From positions 4,357,219 to 4,421,218 of the forward strand of contig NC_049983.1 in assembly GCF_000003815.2 (NCBI RefSeq): a stretch of 64,000 nucleotides of DNA, read 5' to 3'. Source of the stretch: Branchiostoma floridae. Lineage: Eukaryota > Chordata > Leptocardii > Amphioxiformes > Branchiostomatidae. The translations under genes were made by a program, and so were the position numbers. Positions 47,432-59,345 of the stretch are shown here, piece after piece; the stretch's first letter is position 1; every line of letters starts with the position of its first letter. Below the pieces are notes generated by a model, which was not told where the DNA came from, ran no database searches, and saw only the letters and a list, made by a program, of their open reading frames with translations.

Positions 47432-50400
47432 CGTAAACATCCAAACAGACACACATACACACACATTCACATACAGCCATACAATCACACACACACACAC
47501 ACGGCGCGCGCGCACTGACGGACATACAGCACAGAGAGGGTGAGTAATCATAATAGTTTTGGGTTTAGAGCTCCTGGTCATCAAAATGCATAGTGTCACT
47601 GTAGCCTGGTATCCAGATATATTATCAGCTCCCGTCTCTCTTCTGTCCTCTTCGCAAATACGGAGATGACGGAAGAGAGTCAGGGGCTATGACACGTCTG
47701 GATACCAGGCTAGTGTCACTGACGGAAGTTAGTGGATGCTGCATGTCTGAACGTTTCGAAAATATATCCAGTTACTTGGGTTCTTTTGCGCAAACAAACA
47801 GCCACACCTGCGCCAGTGCTGTAGCAGGTGGTATCCACATGGAGGTGCAGAAGAATGTGAAGGTCAGGTGCAGGAATGATGTTCCCGTGTCCTCAGCTGT
47901 CAGGGTGAACATCAGGAAGGGAACACCCGTCAGCTGACTACCCGCCAGGAAGTACGCCTTGTACCAGCTGTAGTGTCTGGACAATCTACATCAAAAACAC
48001 AAATAGCAGACAATTTACCAGATATGAATTTGGAAACGACGTTCCGTAGCATCCCCTAACTTTCATCAGTGGCACTGAGTAGATCTTTGAGTAGAAGTTT
48101 TAATTTAAAACCGTTACTATGAATTGATGCAGGTGATGAAGACAAATGAGCGCTTTCACACTTCCAAGTCCGCATGTGCAGCGATTGGAGTTGTGGATAA
48201 TATGTGATTTACATATATAGCAATGCCCAGAGGTGACTTGTTCATAACTTGGGGGCCTTTACCTTTGCCATTTTACCCACAAGTCCTGTCGCCACACATG
48301 CGTACTCGGCGTGTGAAATAGCTTATTTTAGAGTTTAGTCCATTAGGAAAACAATGCCGTTTTCCAAACCATAGTTTTCATCCGTATCTTAAATCGTAGG
48401 ATGCAACTGTAAAATGAGAAACAGTATGATTGAAAGGGATATAAAATGTATAGTATTGTCATGTAATGCCAACGTTAACTCCAGAGTCAAAAAAAGAAGA
48501 TGCAAAAGAAGATAAATCATTTGCTATACCATACTTCCTGTTTGTCCTTATTTGTTCAACCCTCCTGACCATATTATGAAGACAACTTTTTTTTTTTCTA
48601 TTTGCATGCTCGTATCAGTTTGGTGTTCCCGGAGGATGTCATCCATATGATCAGAAACATGGCCAAACCTGTCAGCAAAAGCGCCCCCTAGTATCGACCC
48701 TACGCATCCTCCCACCAGCAGCGTCCCTCCGACCACTGTGCCGAACTGTGCCGGTGTCAGATTGTGTTCCCTGGAGTAGAACGTCGGCAGCCAGGCGCCT
48801 ACACAAATCACCAGATAACGCTCGTCAATAGATTCAACAGGTTGATAGTTCATCGAACGACAAGATTCTTTTTACACAAGCAATTGCAAGTACTTTCCAC
48901 ACTAGCCATGAACGGTGATGGGGGGTATATGGTTCTCCTGTCGGTTCGACAGATGAGCAGGCAGACAGGCATTACCTGTTTTGCCTGACCTGCACATGAC
49001 TTTTTATGGTGAAGGAGGGGTGTGCAATTCCTTCTCCACCCTCTCGTCTACTGGAGCACTAAGTCTCACAGGGACAGAACTGTATGACACGCGTGAGACG
49101 GCTTCAGCAGATGCAGCTTTGTTTTTCGGAGTATCCGTCTCCTAGGAGGACTTCCGACCAAGGATGTAAGGGGTTCCTCCTACCCCGTGTGCCATGGCGG
49201 GTGCGTGTATACAGACTCAGTCACGTTTTGGACCACATTCTTAGGAGTAGCTGAGGATTTTTGCATTGTCATGATCATGATTGTTACTAATATTGTTCAC
49301 ATAGTGCACTCTATTATGTTAGGAAGCAAAATGTAAACGCAATAATGTGGATATTTTCCGTTTGGAACCGCATTTGTATGCAGCGGCACCTATAGCTGCA
49401 GCTCAATATGAACCAGTCAGAATAGCCGTGAGAGAGGTGACAGACGGTCAACGAAACGTCGGTTTGGAGAAAGCACTTCGCTGTGTACTATGAAAACCAT
49501 GTTATTTATCTTTCACAGAAACCCACCATTATTTGGGAAAAGCATAGTACTCGTATCCTAATGCCTTCAAACAGAATACTACACAGCGCATCACTCAAGG
49601 TAGGAGCGAACTTTCGATAGTGCGCCGAGCAGGGATTTGGCTTATCATTTTAGGTTTGACATTAGAACACATGTACAATATGGGGTATATCCGTACATCC
49701 ATTCCCAGCCCTCCAATTGGTCCTTCGGCCGTCGGGGTCGGGCTAGTGCTGGTACCTTGAGTGATTTGGCCTACCAATGGCATGGTACATAGCTGTTGTT
49801 GCCTATAGCTGATACTGTGTACGTATACGTATACACTGTGCACATACATATGTCGTACATACATACATATATACATACATGTAAGTGATGCGTGGCCTAC
49901 CTATGGCATATCCTGCCAGATTCTGAACGGATGCGGCCAAACAGAGTGTTGTGAAAGGAGCTGACATGAACAGTTGTCTCGTGTTCTGTGGGTAATACAA
50001 AAAGATCAACTATTATAGTGCCAATTCTATCGGTAATAGTAGCCTAGAACTCCCTACATATATGACACAGCAACTGTTGATTCAAGTGCTATTTCCTTCG
50101 CGGTTCTATGGAAATTCCAGGTGGGTACGTATGGTATGCCGGTACAGTGAATTTATAGCGGTTGTTTCTACCTGCGCGCAAAGTTTAACGTACATTTATA
50201 AAATTTTAATTGTGTTGGTAAATGACATTATGAATGAACAAAAACTTCACACAACCAACACTTAGATTCGAACTGGATTTCTTTGCAAGAGGAGTGAGAG
50301 AAGCAGTTAACATTCAAATTTACAGTCCATTTTGAACAGAGACGGAGGGCGACACAGGCTATCTGGCACGGTCCGTTGCTGAAGTCTCGTGTCTCCGGCG

Positions 50401-53400
50401 TCCCGTCCCCGAAGTGGCAGTAAACGGGTCCATTCCCGAAAGTTTGGGTAACTCACAATTCAACCTCCAATCAAGCGTTGGTTGTGTGAATTAATAAGTG
50501 CTACTCTCACCTGACTTGTTTGCATCCCTTGCTTTGATTTCCTGTATTTCCTTTGGCATTTGCTAACAGATAATTTTATAATTTCTACCTATTTCTTTAT
50601 GATTCTGTAGATTATGTTTACTTTTGATCACTTGCAGCTTAATGATTTTCTTTGTGTAGTTTCAATGAATTTCATTTGTTGTTATTATTTAGCTTTGACT
50701 ATGTATATCATGTTTCATTGTTATTTAGGACCATGAAAAGCCGCAGAGGTTTCTGCTCCCTCCTTACACGTTTTCTTTCATTCTATAACCATCTATTTTA
50801 AATGTTTGTATATATACTAAACGATAAAATAAAAAAAAGATATATAGAAAATAATTTCACGTACATGATTGATGGGAGTTGTATCTGCAGAGTTCTTAGT
50901 GTTTACGGGTTGTTTCCTTGTAGGTTGTGGAACCCACAGTAGCACAGCTGGAACACAAGTAAAACCGGCAAAGGCGAGGAGACGGAATACCTCCCGCCAG
51001 CAAAGGTCCCGTGTCAGACCTCCCAGCGTGTAGCTTATTGCAGACCCTGTGAAATAATTCAATCAAAGTAAATAATAAGTCTTTAAGTTTTTATGTAAAT
51101 TTCATCAAGACAATTTTTTTTACATCAATTACTTTCAGTTCTGTCACTCAGGGATTTTTGAAATCTCATTTCACTTACATTTATTTATTCATCAGGAATG
51201 AAATACATAAAGTAAAGATAAATGACACATAAAAACCGTGCGGGAGCGAGCTCGAGGTAGAAGCCAAAAACGGCTTATAGGAGCCCGCCTCTTAATAACA
51301 ATTGAACACAATTCGAATGAAATAATTGAAATGGGAAACAAATTATATCAAAACATAAATGAGTAACAACAATTAGATGATTAACAATAAGCTAAATTGG
51401 AAACAAATGATAACAAATCATAAATGAGTAACAACAATTGGATGATCAACAATAACAAAGGCAAAGTAGCAAGTAACATGAATGAAGCTATCTAACGGGG
51501 CAATAACAAATCAATAAATAGTACAATAACAAATCATAGATGCATGACAAAATACTCTAGAAAGAAAACATAAAACAAGGAAATGTAGCAATTCAAGTAG
51601 GGGCTTGGGTTGAGATGAAGTAGTTTTTGATACTGCGTTTTTGAAACACTTAACAGCAAGGACATTGGCTGGCCAACGTATATATATGTGCCACTAGGTG
51701 CTGATGTATCTGAATCTGTAACTGTATCTATATTCCCTTTATAACCGCCCTTCGGCGTAACACACAAGCTATATTGTGAACATGAACAACGTTACCGTCA
51801 AACCTACCTAGGTATATGCCGAGATGGTAAACACCAAACACTGTCGCACGGGACTTCGGGGAAAACAGCTCCGACAGAAGGACGTACGCCACAGGGTTGC
51901 AGGAGGCCTGAAATTGAGAAATATTAATAATATAATCATAACAACTCTGGCATAGCGTTCTGATTTATCGTAATATTATAGGAAGTTAGGAGCATTAATG
52001 GAAATATAATCACAATTTATGATAGGTGATAGTTCTGCTCATGTATCTGTATACTTATACATTGTGGCACCGTGTGGCGAAATCGGTAAGGTGTTTGACC
52101 CAGACCCCAGAGGCAACGGGTTCGAAACCGCCGATGTATCCCGATGGTGTGCCCTTAGCAAAAGCATTGTACACGGCCTTCCTCACTTCCCTCGGGTGAA
52201 AATGAGTACCACTGCCTTGTTTGCTGTTTCGCGTTACAATAAACATGTAAATAAAAACAGAAAATGTTATTCCTGGTAAAGTGTCAGTAGCAAGACAAGA
52301 CACACCAATAATCACTTCAAGGATGTTTGTGTCCTACATATCGCTGTTTTATCATAGTTTGGTAAGAGAATGTTGAGTGTGATTCTCACCTCGCTGATGC
52401 CCAGCCCCATCCGCGCCACCAGCAGTGAAGAGAAGTCCGTAGCGCTGGCGGACAGGAGCACCATGGCGGACCACACGGCGACTCCTCCCGCCAGGAGGTA
52501 CCTCCGGGACCCGCGGTCAGCCAGCCAGGACAGCGGCACTCCGGCCAGGGTGTAGGTCAGGACAAACGCCGGTCCTGTCAACAGGCCTTGCTACAACACA
52601 AAACAAGATCATAGCATGTTCAGGTCAAAAGATACAAAAAAAGTTCTGCTGCAGTACCAAGGTCACACACCAGGGGGCCCAAAATAGACCTTGACCTTTT
52701 TCTTCCAAACACCTACACACATACCAAATATCATTACAATCCATCAAGAGGTTCTAACGTTATGCGGACCACAAATATCCGGACACACAGACAGACACAC
52801 AGACACACCAAAAAATTACCTCCATTTTTCATGGAGTTAACTAGAGTTCCATATCCCCATTCCTTCATCAAGTAATGATGATCTCAAAATTGACCTTGAC
52901 CTTGGCCTTTGTCTTCCCAACACCTACCTACAACATATCAAATAATTTGCATAGAGATAAAACAGACCAACCAAGCAAGAATAAGATCTCACCTGTAGGT
53001 TAGTAAACGTGATGACCTCACCTGTAAGTTAGTAAACGTGATAACCTCACCTGTAGGTTAGTAAACGTGATGACCTCACCTGTAGGTTAGTAAACGTGAT
53101 ACAGGCACAGCCAGGCTGTCCTCTGTAGTCAGATGTGTTCCTGCACCTTAAACCTGAAACGGTAACATGTAGTCTCACCTTAGCAAACAAGAGTTCGAAC
53201 ACCTCATATCATCATGAAATAATCTGATTATGCAAATGACTTTCACATGTGCATAATCTAAGCTTCATTATTCACACCGTAAACTAAAATACGCCGATCA
53301 CAATGTCAACAATCCAATCATTTACTACTTATTAATTCTAACTAATTACTAATTCTAAATCAGAACTTATTTGCATAACTGGTATCTGCTAATCTTCTGT

Positions 53401-53834
53401 TTGCCACAAAGATGTTGCATGTATTTGAAACACTGTAAATGTAGATTTTCTTCATTGAATATGCAAATAGAGCCCCAATTGGCATAATTTGCATTTCATT
53501 ATGTGCGTCTTTTGCCTAAAATATCTGCATACTAAATGTCATCGAAATCCGTCGTTCCTTTGTTCTGTTATTCACCTTGGAAGATTTTGGCAAAAACGCC
53601 CCTGCAATTCCAAAACACTATGGGGCCCAAACATACACCACATCTTTCTAACATCACAAGCTATCTGCCACCCAAAATATTAATACCATAGCATATGTCC
53701 AGGTCAAAAGGTAAAAAAAAGCGAAAGTTCTGCTGCAGTACCAAGGTCAAATACTAGGGGGCCAAAAATGGATTTTGATCTTTGTCTTCCCAACACCTAG
53801 AGTTATGTTGACTACATAAGTCTGGAAACACAAA

Positions 53835-53901
<67 letters not shown>

Positions 53902-53907
53902 GCACAT

Positions 53908-53938
<31 letters not shown>

Positions 53939-54248
53939 CAAACACACACACACGCACATACACACACAAACACACACACACACACACAAACACGCACACA
54001 CACACACACACACGCACATGCACACACAAACACACACACACACAAACACACAAACACACACACACACACACGCACATACACGCACATACACACACAAACA
54101 CACACACAGACACACACACACAAACACGCACACACACACACACACACGCACATACACACACACACACACACACAGACACACACACACACACAAACACGCA
54201 CATACACAAACACACACACACACAGACACACACACACACAGACACACA

Positions 54249-54314
<66 letters not shown>

Positions 54315-54619
54315 ACCATCAGCAAATTCTATTCAGTTGCTTGAATAACTGTTAGTTGAAGTATCTCAGTACCACGCAGTTTTACGTCTTAAAACAGCAA
54401 GCGGTCCTATACCCGGGTTCATATCCATCAATGATTATCCTTGCAAGGTTCCAAAGGTCGTACTTTACCTGCTGGTATAAGGACCGGTAAGACTTGTCTA
54501 TCAGCCTGGTTCAGAATGTAGATGAACAGTAAGAGAAGAAGACAGAATGTCGGGTTATTTGTGATGCTTCCGCACTTGATGAACGCTCTGCCGATCCTAC
54601 CTTGATCGCAAACCTTCAT
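45898..54619 (-). CDS. SPNS-like: Spinster-like major facilitator transporter, 10 coding exons
   Basis: Exons, in transcript order: 54619-54469, 53153-53080, 52590-52390, 51907-51808, 51046-50865, 49985-49901, 48798-48669, 47985-47808, 47023-46934, 46113-45898. Frames join exactly to 468 residues. The first helix ends LNQADRQVLPVLIPAG. Exon 3 has the MFS motif A, GVPLSWLADRGSRR (residues 92-105), followed by LLVARMGLGISE. Exon 4 has ASCNPVAYVLLSELFSPKSR, exons 6-7 NLAGYAIGAWLPTFY, and exons 8-9 ALAQDLFPADMRARASAV. All are positions conserved in Spinster (SPNS) and related MFS lipid/H+ carriers. Expected topology is 12 helices in a lysosomal, endosomal or plasma membrane. Substrate is not decidable. 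The start ATG is the first in frame before helix 1. The exon 2 donor has been copied four times. Confidence 0.9.
46727..46849. mobile_element. Fold-back MITE, TAGCCTCCATAGCAGGCT family
   Basis: The left TAGCCTCCATAGCAGGCT and right 'agcctgctatatggaggcta' are inverted. A half copy ('agcctgctatggaggcta') is at 27946-27963 in gene A intron 1. This copy ends 85 bp from Spinster exon 9. Confidence 0.75.
47212..47505 (+). repeat. (CA)n, (TA)n and (CA)n microsatellite block
   Basis: (AC) is followed by about 100 bp of (TA)n broken by two 'atgatat' interruptions, then (AC)-rich sequence ending in GCGCGCGC at 47503-47511. It lies in Spinster intron 8. The (TA)n can extrude a cruciform. Confidence 0.9.
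47602..47712. mobile_element. Fold-back MITE, TAGCCTGGTATCCAG family, second copy
   Basis: The ends TAGCCTGGTATCCAG and CTGGATACCAGGCTA are perfectly inverted. The 9-bp target duplication GTGTCACTG is at 47593-47601 and 47713-47721. Same family as 4909-5021. Confidence 0.88.
48485..48668 (-). repeat. Dispersed repeat right after Spinster exon 7
   Basis: The block 'ttggtgttcccggaggatgt' plus 'catccatatgatc' and the preceding 'ttgttcaaccctcctgacca' also occur at 8935-9155 (just 3' of SLC19) and 46435-46560 (Spinster intron 9), in the same order and orientation. It is therefore a dispersed repeat of about 200 bp. Confidence 0.65.
48965..49215 (-). repeat. SINE 3' body, reverse copy
   Basis: The region carries 'ctccaccctctcgtctactg', 'gcagatgcagctttgttttt' and 'cctaggaggacttccgacca', the inverse of the SINE body at 2700-2870. 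It lies in Spinster intron 6. Confidence 0.75.
51230..51560 (+). repeat. AT-rich tandem repeat, possible retroposon tail
   Basis: Units such as 'acaaatcataaatgagtaac' and 'aacaattagatgattaacaa' recur at ~65 bp. It follows 'gtgcgggagcgagctcgagg', which loosely resembles the 'caagttcgtgcccgagggct' region at 59361. It lies in Spinster intron 4. Confidence 0.4.
52062..52215 (+). repeat. tRNA-derived SINE head
   Basis: 'tggcgaaatcggtaaggtg' (A box) and 'gggttcgaaaccg' (B box) are followed by 'gtgcccttagcaaaagcatt' and 'ccttcctcacttccctcggg', as in the copy at 2456. It lies in Spinster intron 3. Confidence 0.75.
52985..53098 (-). repeat. 29-bp repeat of Spinster exon-2 end plus donor, four copies
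   Basis: On the coding strand the end of exon 2, 'cacgtttactaacctacag', and the first intron bases 'gtgaggtcat' are repeated four times head to tail, nearly without change. The first copy includes the true exon end (53080). Three extra donors CAG|GTGAGG follow at 29-bp steps. Confidence 0.92.
53830..54309 (+). repeat. (CA)n microsatellite, ~480 bp
   Basis: Nearly pure (CA)n with scattered 'aaac', 'cgc', 'cat' and 'cag' variants. Longest pure runs are at both ends. It lies in Spinster intron 1, about 160 bp after exon 1. Cys/Val and His/Thr ORFs over it are artefacts. Confidence 0.95.
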
Positions 54620-54879
54620 TCTAAGACTGAACACGTACTGCCATGAAACACACCGCACTGATCGGCAAACAAACAACACGCTGCAGCAACGACACCTGAC
54701 GATATGCTACAAAAGCACTGTACGTCCAACCTCAAGTGGTAGGGTGGTTTGGTTACCAAAGTATTCAGTTCTTTCAAAGTGACACTTGTTACCTGAAAGC
54801 TCCCCTCTAAGCAAAAATTGAGGTATTGTTGTGTTTGGTGTATCTGTGTGTCTGTTTTCAGATACTTGTGGTCAGATAG

Positions 54880-55800
54880 CCTTATTGGCGACGCCTCAGG
54901 GGCTAGCCTACTAGTATAGTGTGCGTCCGTTTGACAAGAATTCACAAAATTCCGCAGGCATGTCAGGAATTTTTCCACGCCTGCGTAGTTGCATCATCCC
55001 TTTAGAGGGGAAGAACTCGGGAATAGGTTGACGGATCTTCATGATATTTGGAATGTAGATAGCTTCAGAGATGCCTTACATAATCAAATGCTAATCATGC
55101 ACATCAGGGGCTGATTTGCATAATTCATGAGGACAGTTTATAAATACACTGCATTTCATGTTAGAATACTCAAAAATATGCCATATGTAACTCAAAAAGA
55201 GAGAAATATTAGGCTTACTGTTAAGCATATATCCGATTGGCAAATATTCCCGAAATTCCACAGCAATTCGTCCGCGCGTGCGCAATTGCACCATCCTTTT
55301 GGAAGGGAATAACTCGGGAAGGGGTTGACGGATCATTGTGATTTTTGATGTAGATAAATTCGGAGATGCCTTCCATAAATAAGGGCTATTAATGCAAACC
55401 AGGGGCTAATTTGCATGATTAATATAATTAATGAGCACAGTTTATTAAGCCACAGTATTTCATAATACTAGAACACTTAGACATGACAAATGTAGCTAGA
55501 AAAGAGAGAAATATCAATAGACATCAATTATGCAAATTGTTACCTAATTTACATAATTAATGAGAAATTGTTATTACAGTGTTAAATGACGAAAATTCCA
55601 TTCTTCCGAAGCCACAGTATTTCATAATACTAAATCACTTAAACATGACAAATGTAACTAGAAAAGAGAGAAATATCGATAGACATCAATTATGCAAATT
55701 GTTACCTAATTTACATAATTAATGAGAAATTGTTATTATAGTGCTAAGAACGAAAACTCCATACTTGCGACATTTGGCAGCAACATGTACGTTAAGTTGA
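54880..55800 (+). repeat. AT-rich tandem repeats upstream of the Spinster gene
   Basis: Two ~300-bp units share 'aactcggga..aggttgacgg' and 'cggagatgcc' (54976 and 55274). Two 162-bp units share 'cacagtatttcataatacta' and 'gagagaaatatc.atagacat' (from 55447 and 55609). All contain 'gcaaat' and 'cataattaatgag' blocks. No gene. Confidence 0.8.
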
Positions 55801-57200
55801 ACATGCATCCGTAATTCATGTAAATTAGGGTCTCATTTACATAATTTATGAGAAAATGCTACAATGGCTTTCTTTGCTAAGACTTTCATACTTTGAACAC
55901 ATTGTTATTCTTTAAATTATTATCTGGTGCATTTGCAGCCAGTAGGTACCCAATGTGTTTCGTAATGAGGCTGATTTACGAACTATTAGCTATAGCAATA
56001 ATCTAATTGCTATAATTGAACCTATTTTTCACTACATGTTGTAATCATAATAGTCAGTACATATCATGTTGTACAGTTTTTCAATGTCGAAAAAGCCTCT
56101 CTTGCATTGGTAACTTCAAGTTTAAAATCCCCATAAAAGGAATGGTTCGTTCTAATCATTTTATCGTAGACTCCAATCATAACCATCACCACCTGCGTTT
56201 CATCTGACCTACCCAAACTCAAATCAGTTGAGCGAGGACAATGCCCGCAACCCGAATCCGACAAACAAGCCACCAACCACAAACTCGAGTCAGGAAAACG
56301 CAGAAAACGCCCGGAAACTGAGTTATTTGTATCATGTACATGTACAGTATTTTACTTTCTCTGGACTGAAAGGCTGGGACCGCCATAGCCATGCAACCTG
56401 AGCACTTTCTCGTCCTTATTAGGTTGTCTTGCCAAGGTAAGTTTTCATGGACGTTTAGTCATAGAAATGAGATTTTGACTTCCCTTTCTTCTGCTTATTT
56501 TTGTAGAATTCCACAGCATTAAGTATAGGTAGGGTATGCCCTAAAACGTCAGGGTGTTACATCAAACAAGTGGATTTACACAACGCAGATTATCCATTTC
56601 AATTTACATAACTTTAGGTGATGTGACAAAGGGCCGTTCATGTCATGTGGCGCCGACCATCCGCAAGCATCATTGGCGAGTGCCCTGCGATTGGTTAAAT
56701 AAGCCAGTGCTTGCCTTGCATTGTATCTATTTACAAGCGTTGTGCAATGAACTTTGACTTGCCTTTTTCTAGCCCTCCGTAAGAACCACTGACTCATTCC
56801 TTTCGCTTGCTATCCGTCTTAAGCAAACAAAAAGAATGAGTCAGCGGCAACTACAGAAGATGGTGCCTATCCTAGGCATAGAAACAGAGTCCTAGGCTCA
56901 TTTTCAGCTGCAGTACCGTAATGAACTGCTACCTCTGGTCGTGTGCTGCAATCAATTTCATTATCTCAGATAACCAATCGTACATTAGCATTCGTTTGAC
57001 CAATGACACCGGCGGATTTTCTAGACTAGACCAATCGTGTATAGACTAGCCCCTGCGGTTACCTGTCCGAAACCCCGGACGTCGCGTCGTTCGTCTGCCA
57101 GCCGTCTGATGTGACAGACACACCTCGCAACTGCCATTACAAAAGGGCATCACGGCCGCTGTGAATCCTTTGTACTTCAAGCCGTGTCTAACCCAAGACA
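55800..57200. other. Intergenic stretch
   Basis: No supported exon. A donor-like ACAACAG|GTTAGT occurs at 57195-57207, but I could not build a coding exon before it. Confidence 0.45.
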
Positions 57201-57201
57201 A

Positions 57202-57882
57202 CAGGTTAGTAGGGTCGTTTTTCACATAGTGCATTTATGTGTTTTATCAGTACAAGTAATAAAATGTGTTTCAAGTTTTAAACTTGCAATGTTTACAGTG
57301 TGCGTGGGAGTATTGAAGATATTCATTTGCATATGAGAACCTCTTCGTGTGGCCTAGACCGATGGCCTTGGTGACTTGATCATTTAATAATTTGGGATTA
57401 TAGTAAAATTACACAAAGGTTTGGTAAAGTTGTGATGGAAATGTGGTAAAGTCTTTTGTTTTATTTTGTCCGTTTTGTCTGTGTTTTATATTTCTTATCA
57501 GTTATTGTGTTTTCGTCTTCGTCTTCGTCATGTTCTCATTGAACTTTGGACTTTCTTCGTGTGCGGACTGGAACGGATAACGACTATGATCTTTGTCACT
57601 TTGTACTATCTTCCAATTTTTTGTTTACACTTTAAGTTGACAGTATTGCAGGAGGGAGCGAAGCCCTGGTCCCCGCCGTGAGAGAATTCACCCTGTGATG
57701 GCCTGTACTGTCTTTTTTCTGTTTCTTGATTTATGATTTGTTTTCTGCTCTTGTAAAGATGACCTTGTAATTGTTGCTTGAAGTTGTTCTGTTTCCCTCT
57801 CGTTTTGTTTTTGTTTGTACCATCATTGCACAAAAAGGGGTTAGTAGGGTCGTTTTTCACATAGTGCATTTATGTGTTTTAA
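57202..57882 (+). repeat. 590-bp segment bracketed by 45-bp direct repeats
   Basis: 'ggttagtagggtcgtttttc' plus 'acatagtgcatttatgtgtt' occurs at 57203 and again at 57839 almost unchanged. The segment between ends 'tttgtttgtaccatcattgc' and has the retroposon-like 'gagggagcgaagccctggtc'. Possible readings are a recent unequal duplication or an insertion with an unusually long target duplication. Confidence 0.6.
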
Positions 57883-58221
57883 GCAAGTTATCAACAGTCC
57901 AATGTAATGCCAATGATCGGCAACGTTAACGTTGAATTCTTTTGTGACCGTTGGAGGACATAAAAACGCGGACCTACCGGCGCTTACATGTAAGGCCTCA
58001 CTGTGCTCATGATATCAATACGAGCGATCGCTGTTGTTGTTTACATCCGGGGTATTCGACGGCTGGCGCCTACCAGAATGGCAGTAGATTGGATTAAAAA
58101 TTCATATTTAAATTAGCAGATCAAATTATTGGTTAATATGTAAATCAATCTTTTGCCAAACAACTGCTTTTTGCCTACCACTGCGTCACCGTGAGCGTGA
58201 TATCATCGCGATCGCTCGTAT

Positions 58222-58540
58222 TCCAACAAAGCAAGAAGACTGTCTCGACCTAATTGCAATAATTTCGCTTTGTTGCTTCCAGGATCTTATTGGTGCCATC
58301 AAGCCGGATCAACTGCAGCTGCAATGTTCATGTTGGGACTTATCCCGGTGAGAGGTTGTCCGATGCCATCTCCACGGCTAGCTGTACGGTGACGTCCAGA
58401 AGATCGGTGCTCGTGTGAAAGCCCTGTCGGAGGACCCGAAACTAAGTTAAGTTCTTGTGTGTTTTATGGGGTGTGAAACGGAAACATATTGTAGAGATGG
58501 TCTGGGACTAACTTGTCGGCATGATAGGAAGTAAACAATT
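58222..58540 (+). repeat. Left copy of duplicated segment flanking the LINE fragment
   Basis: 'gcaagaagactgtctcgacc', 'gcttccaggatcttattggt' and, 150 bp later, 'aaactaagttaagt' to 'ggcatgataggaagtaaa' recur at 59141-59345. The right copy is about 115 bp shorter inside. An acceptor-like TTGCTTCCAG|GATCTT is in both. Confidence 0.75.
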
Positions 58541-59130
58541 TGTGCGGTCTCTTAGGCCGGTGTCTCTGACATTGGTCTGTGGTAAAGTGCTCGAACACAT
58601 CGTGCACAGCCACATGATGAAACATCTAGACACTCATGGCATTCTGTCCCCAGCGCAACACGGCTTCAGGAAGGGTCTGTCCTGCGAGAGCCAGCTGGTG
58701 CTTACCCTCCAAGACCTGTCCAAAAACATGGACCAGAACAAACAGGTCGATGCCGCGGTGGTTGACTTTAGCAACGCATTCGATACCGTGCCTCACGAAC
58801 GTCTGCTGAGCAAACTCGAGCACTATGGCATTTCTGGCCTTCTTCAGTCTTGGCTTAGGGCCTTCCTTGCGGAGAGAACCCAGAGGGTTGTCTTTGACGG
58901 TGGAACATCTCAAGTACCAGCCAATTTTCGCCCGCACTGACACCTACAAATTCTCATACTTGCCAGAACAATCCCGAGTGGAATTCCCTGCCTGGCACGG
59001 TAGTATTGCTCCCACCGTTGAGTGCTTCCGTGCCAGGCAGGAGGGCTGCCCGCTCTTACCCGGGACCTCACCCCCCCCCCCTACTTTGCCCCACGCGGGG
59101 TCATCTGGGGGTACCTATGATGATGATGAT
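58541..59130 (+). mobile_element. Non-LTR retrotransposon fragment, reverse transcriptase with internal deletion
   Basis: Frame 58521-58940 encodes a reverse transcriptase segment of the CR1/Jockey-like non-LTR type: LRPVSLTLVCGKVLEHIVH, then QHGFRKGLSCESQLV and VDFSNAFDTVPHERLL. These are palm/finger motifs, but the catalytic FADD block is absent. Near 58905 the frame changes and the text jumps to the typical C-terminal end of such ORFs (TDTYKFSYLPEQSR, then PTVECFRARQ, 58930-59045). More than a thousand bases are therefore deleted. A (GAT)n run at 59116-59135 may be the 3' tail. It is inactive. Confidence 0.8.
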
Positions 59131-59140
59131 GATGAATTAC

Positions 59141-59345
59141 AACAAAACAAGAAGACTGTCTCGACCTAATTATAATAATTTCGCTTTGTTGCTTCCAGGA
59201 TCTTATTGGTGCCATCAAGCCCGGTTCAACCAGAGGACCTGAAACTAAGTTAAGTTGTTGTTTGTCTTATGGGGTGTGAAATGGAAACATATTGCAGAGA
59301 TGGGCTGGGACTAACTTGTCATCGGCATGATAGGAAGTAAATAAT
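59141..59345 (+). repeat. Right copy of duplicated segment flanking the LINE fragment
   Basis: Partner of 58222-58540, sharing 'gaagactgtctcgacctaat' and 'tcttattggtgccatcaagc' at the start and 'ggaaacatattg.agagatgg' at the end. Confidence 0.75.

Noticed and set aside
48600-48853. Extended reading of Spinster exon 7 through to 48548
   Set aside because: Family likeness stops at GGAFADR, and the next exon continues it (LSRHYSWYKAYF) with matching phase, so the donor is at 48669 and the rest is intronic repeat.
52062-52140. tRNA gene at the A/B-box sequence
   Set aside because: The acceptor stem does not pair and the sequence continues into the SINE body seen at 2456.
53747-54344. Cys/Val-rich and His/Thr-rich ORFs
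   Set aside because: They are translations of a (CA)n microsatellite.
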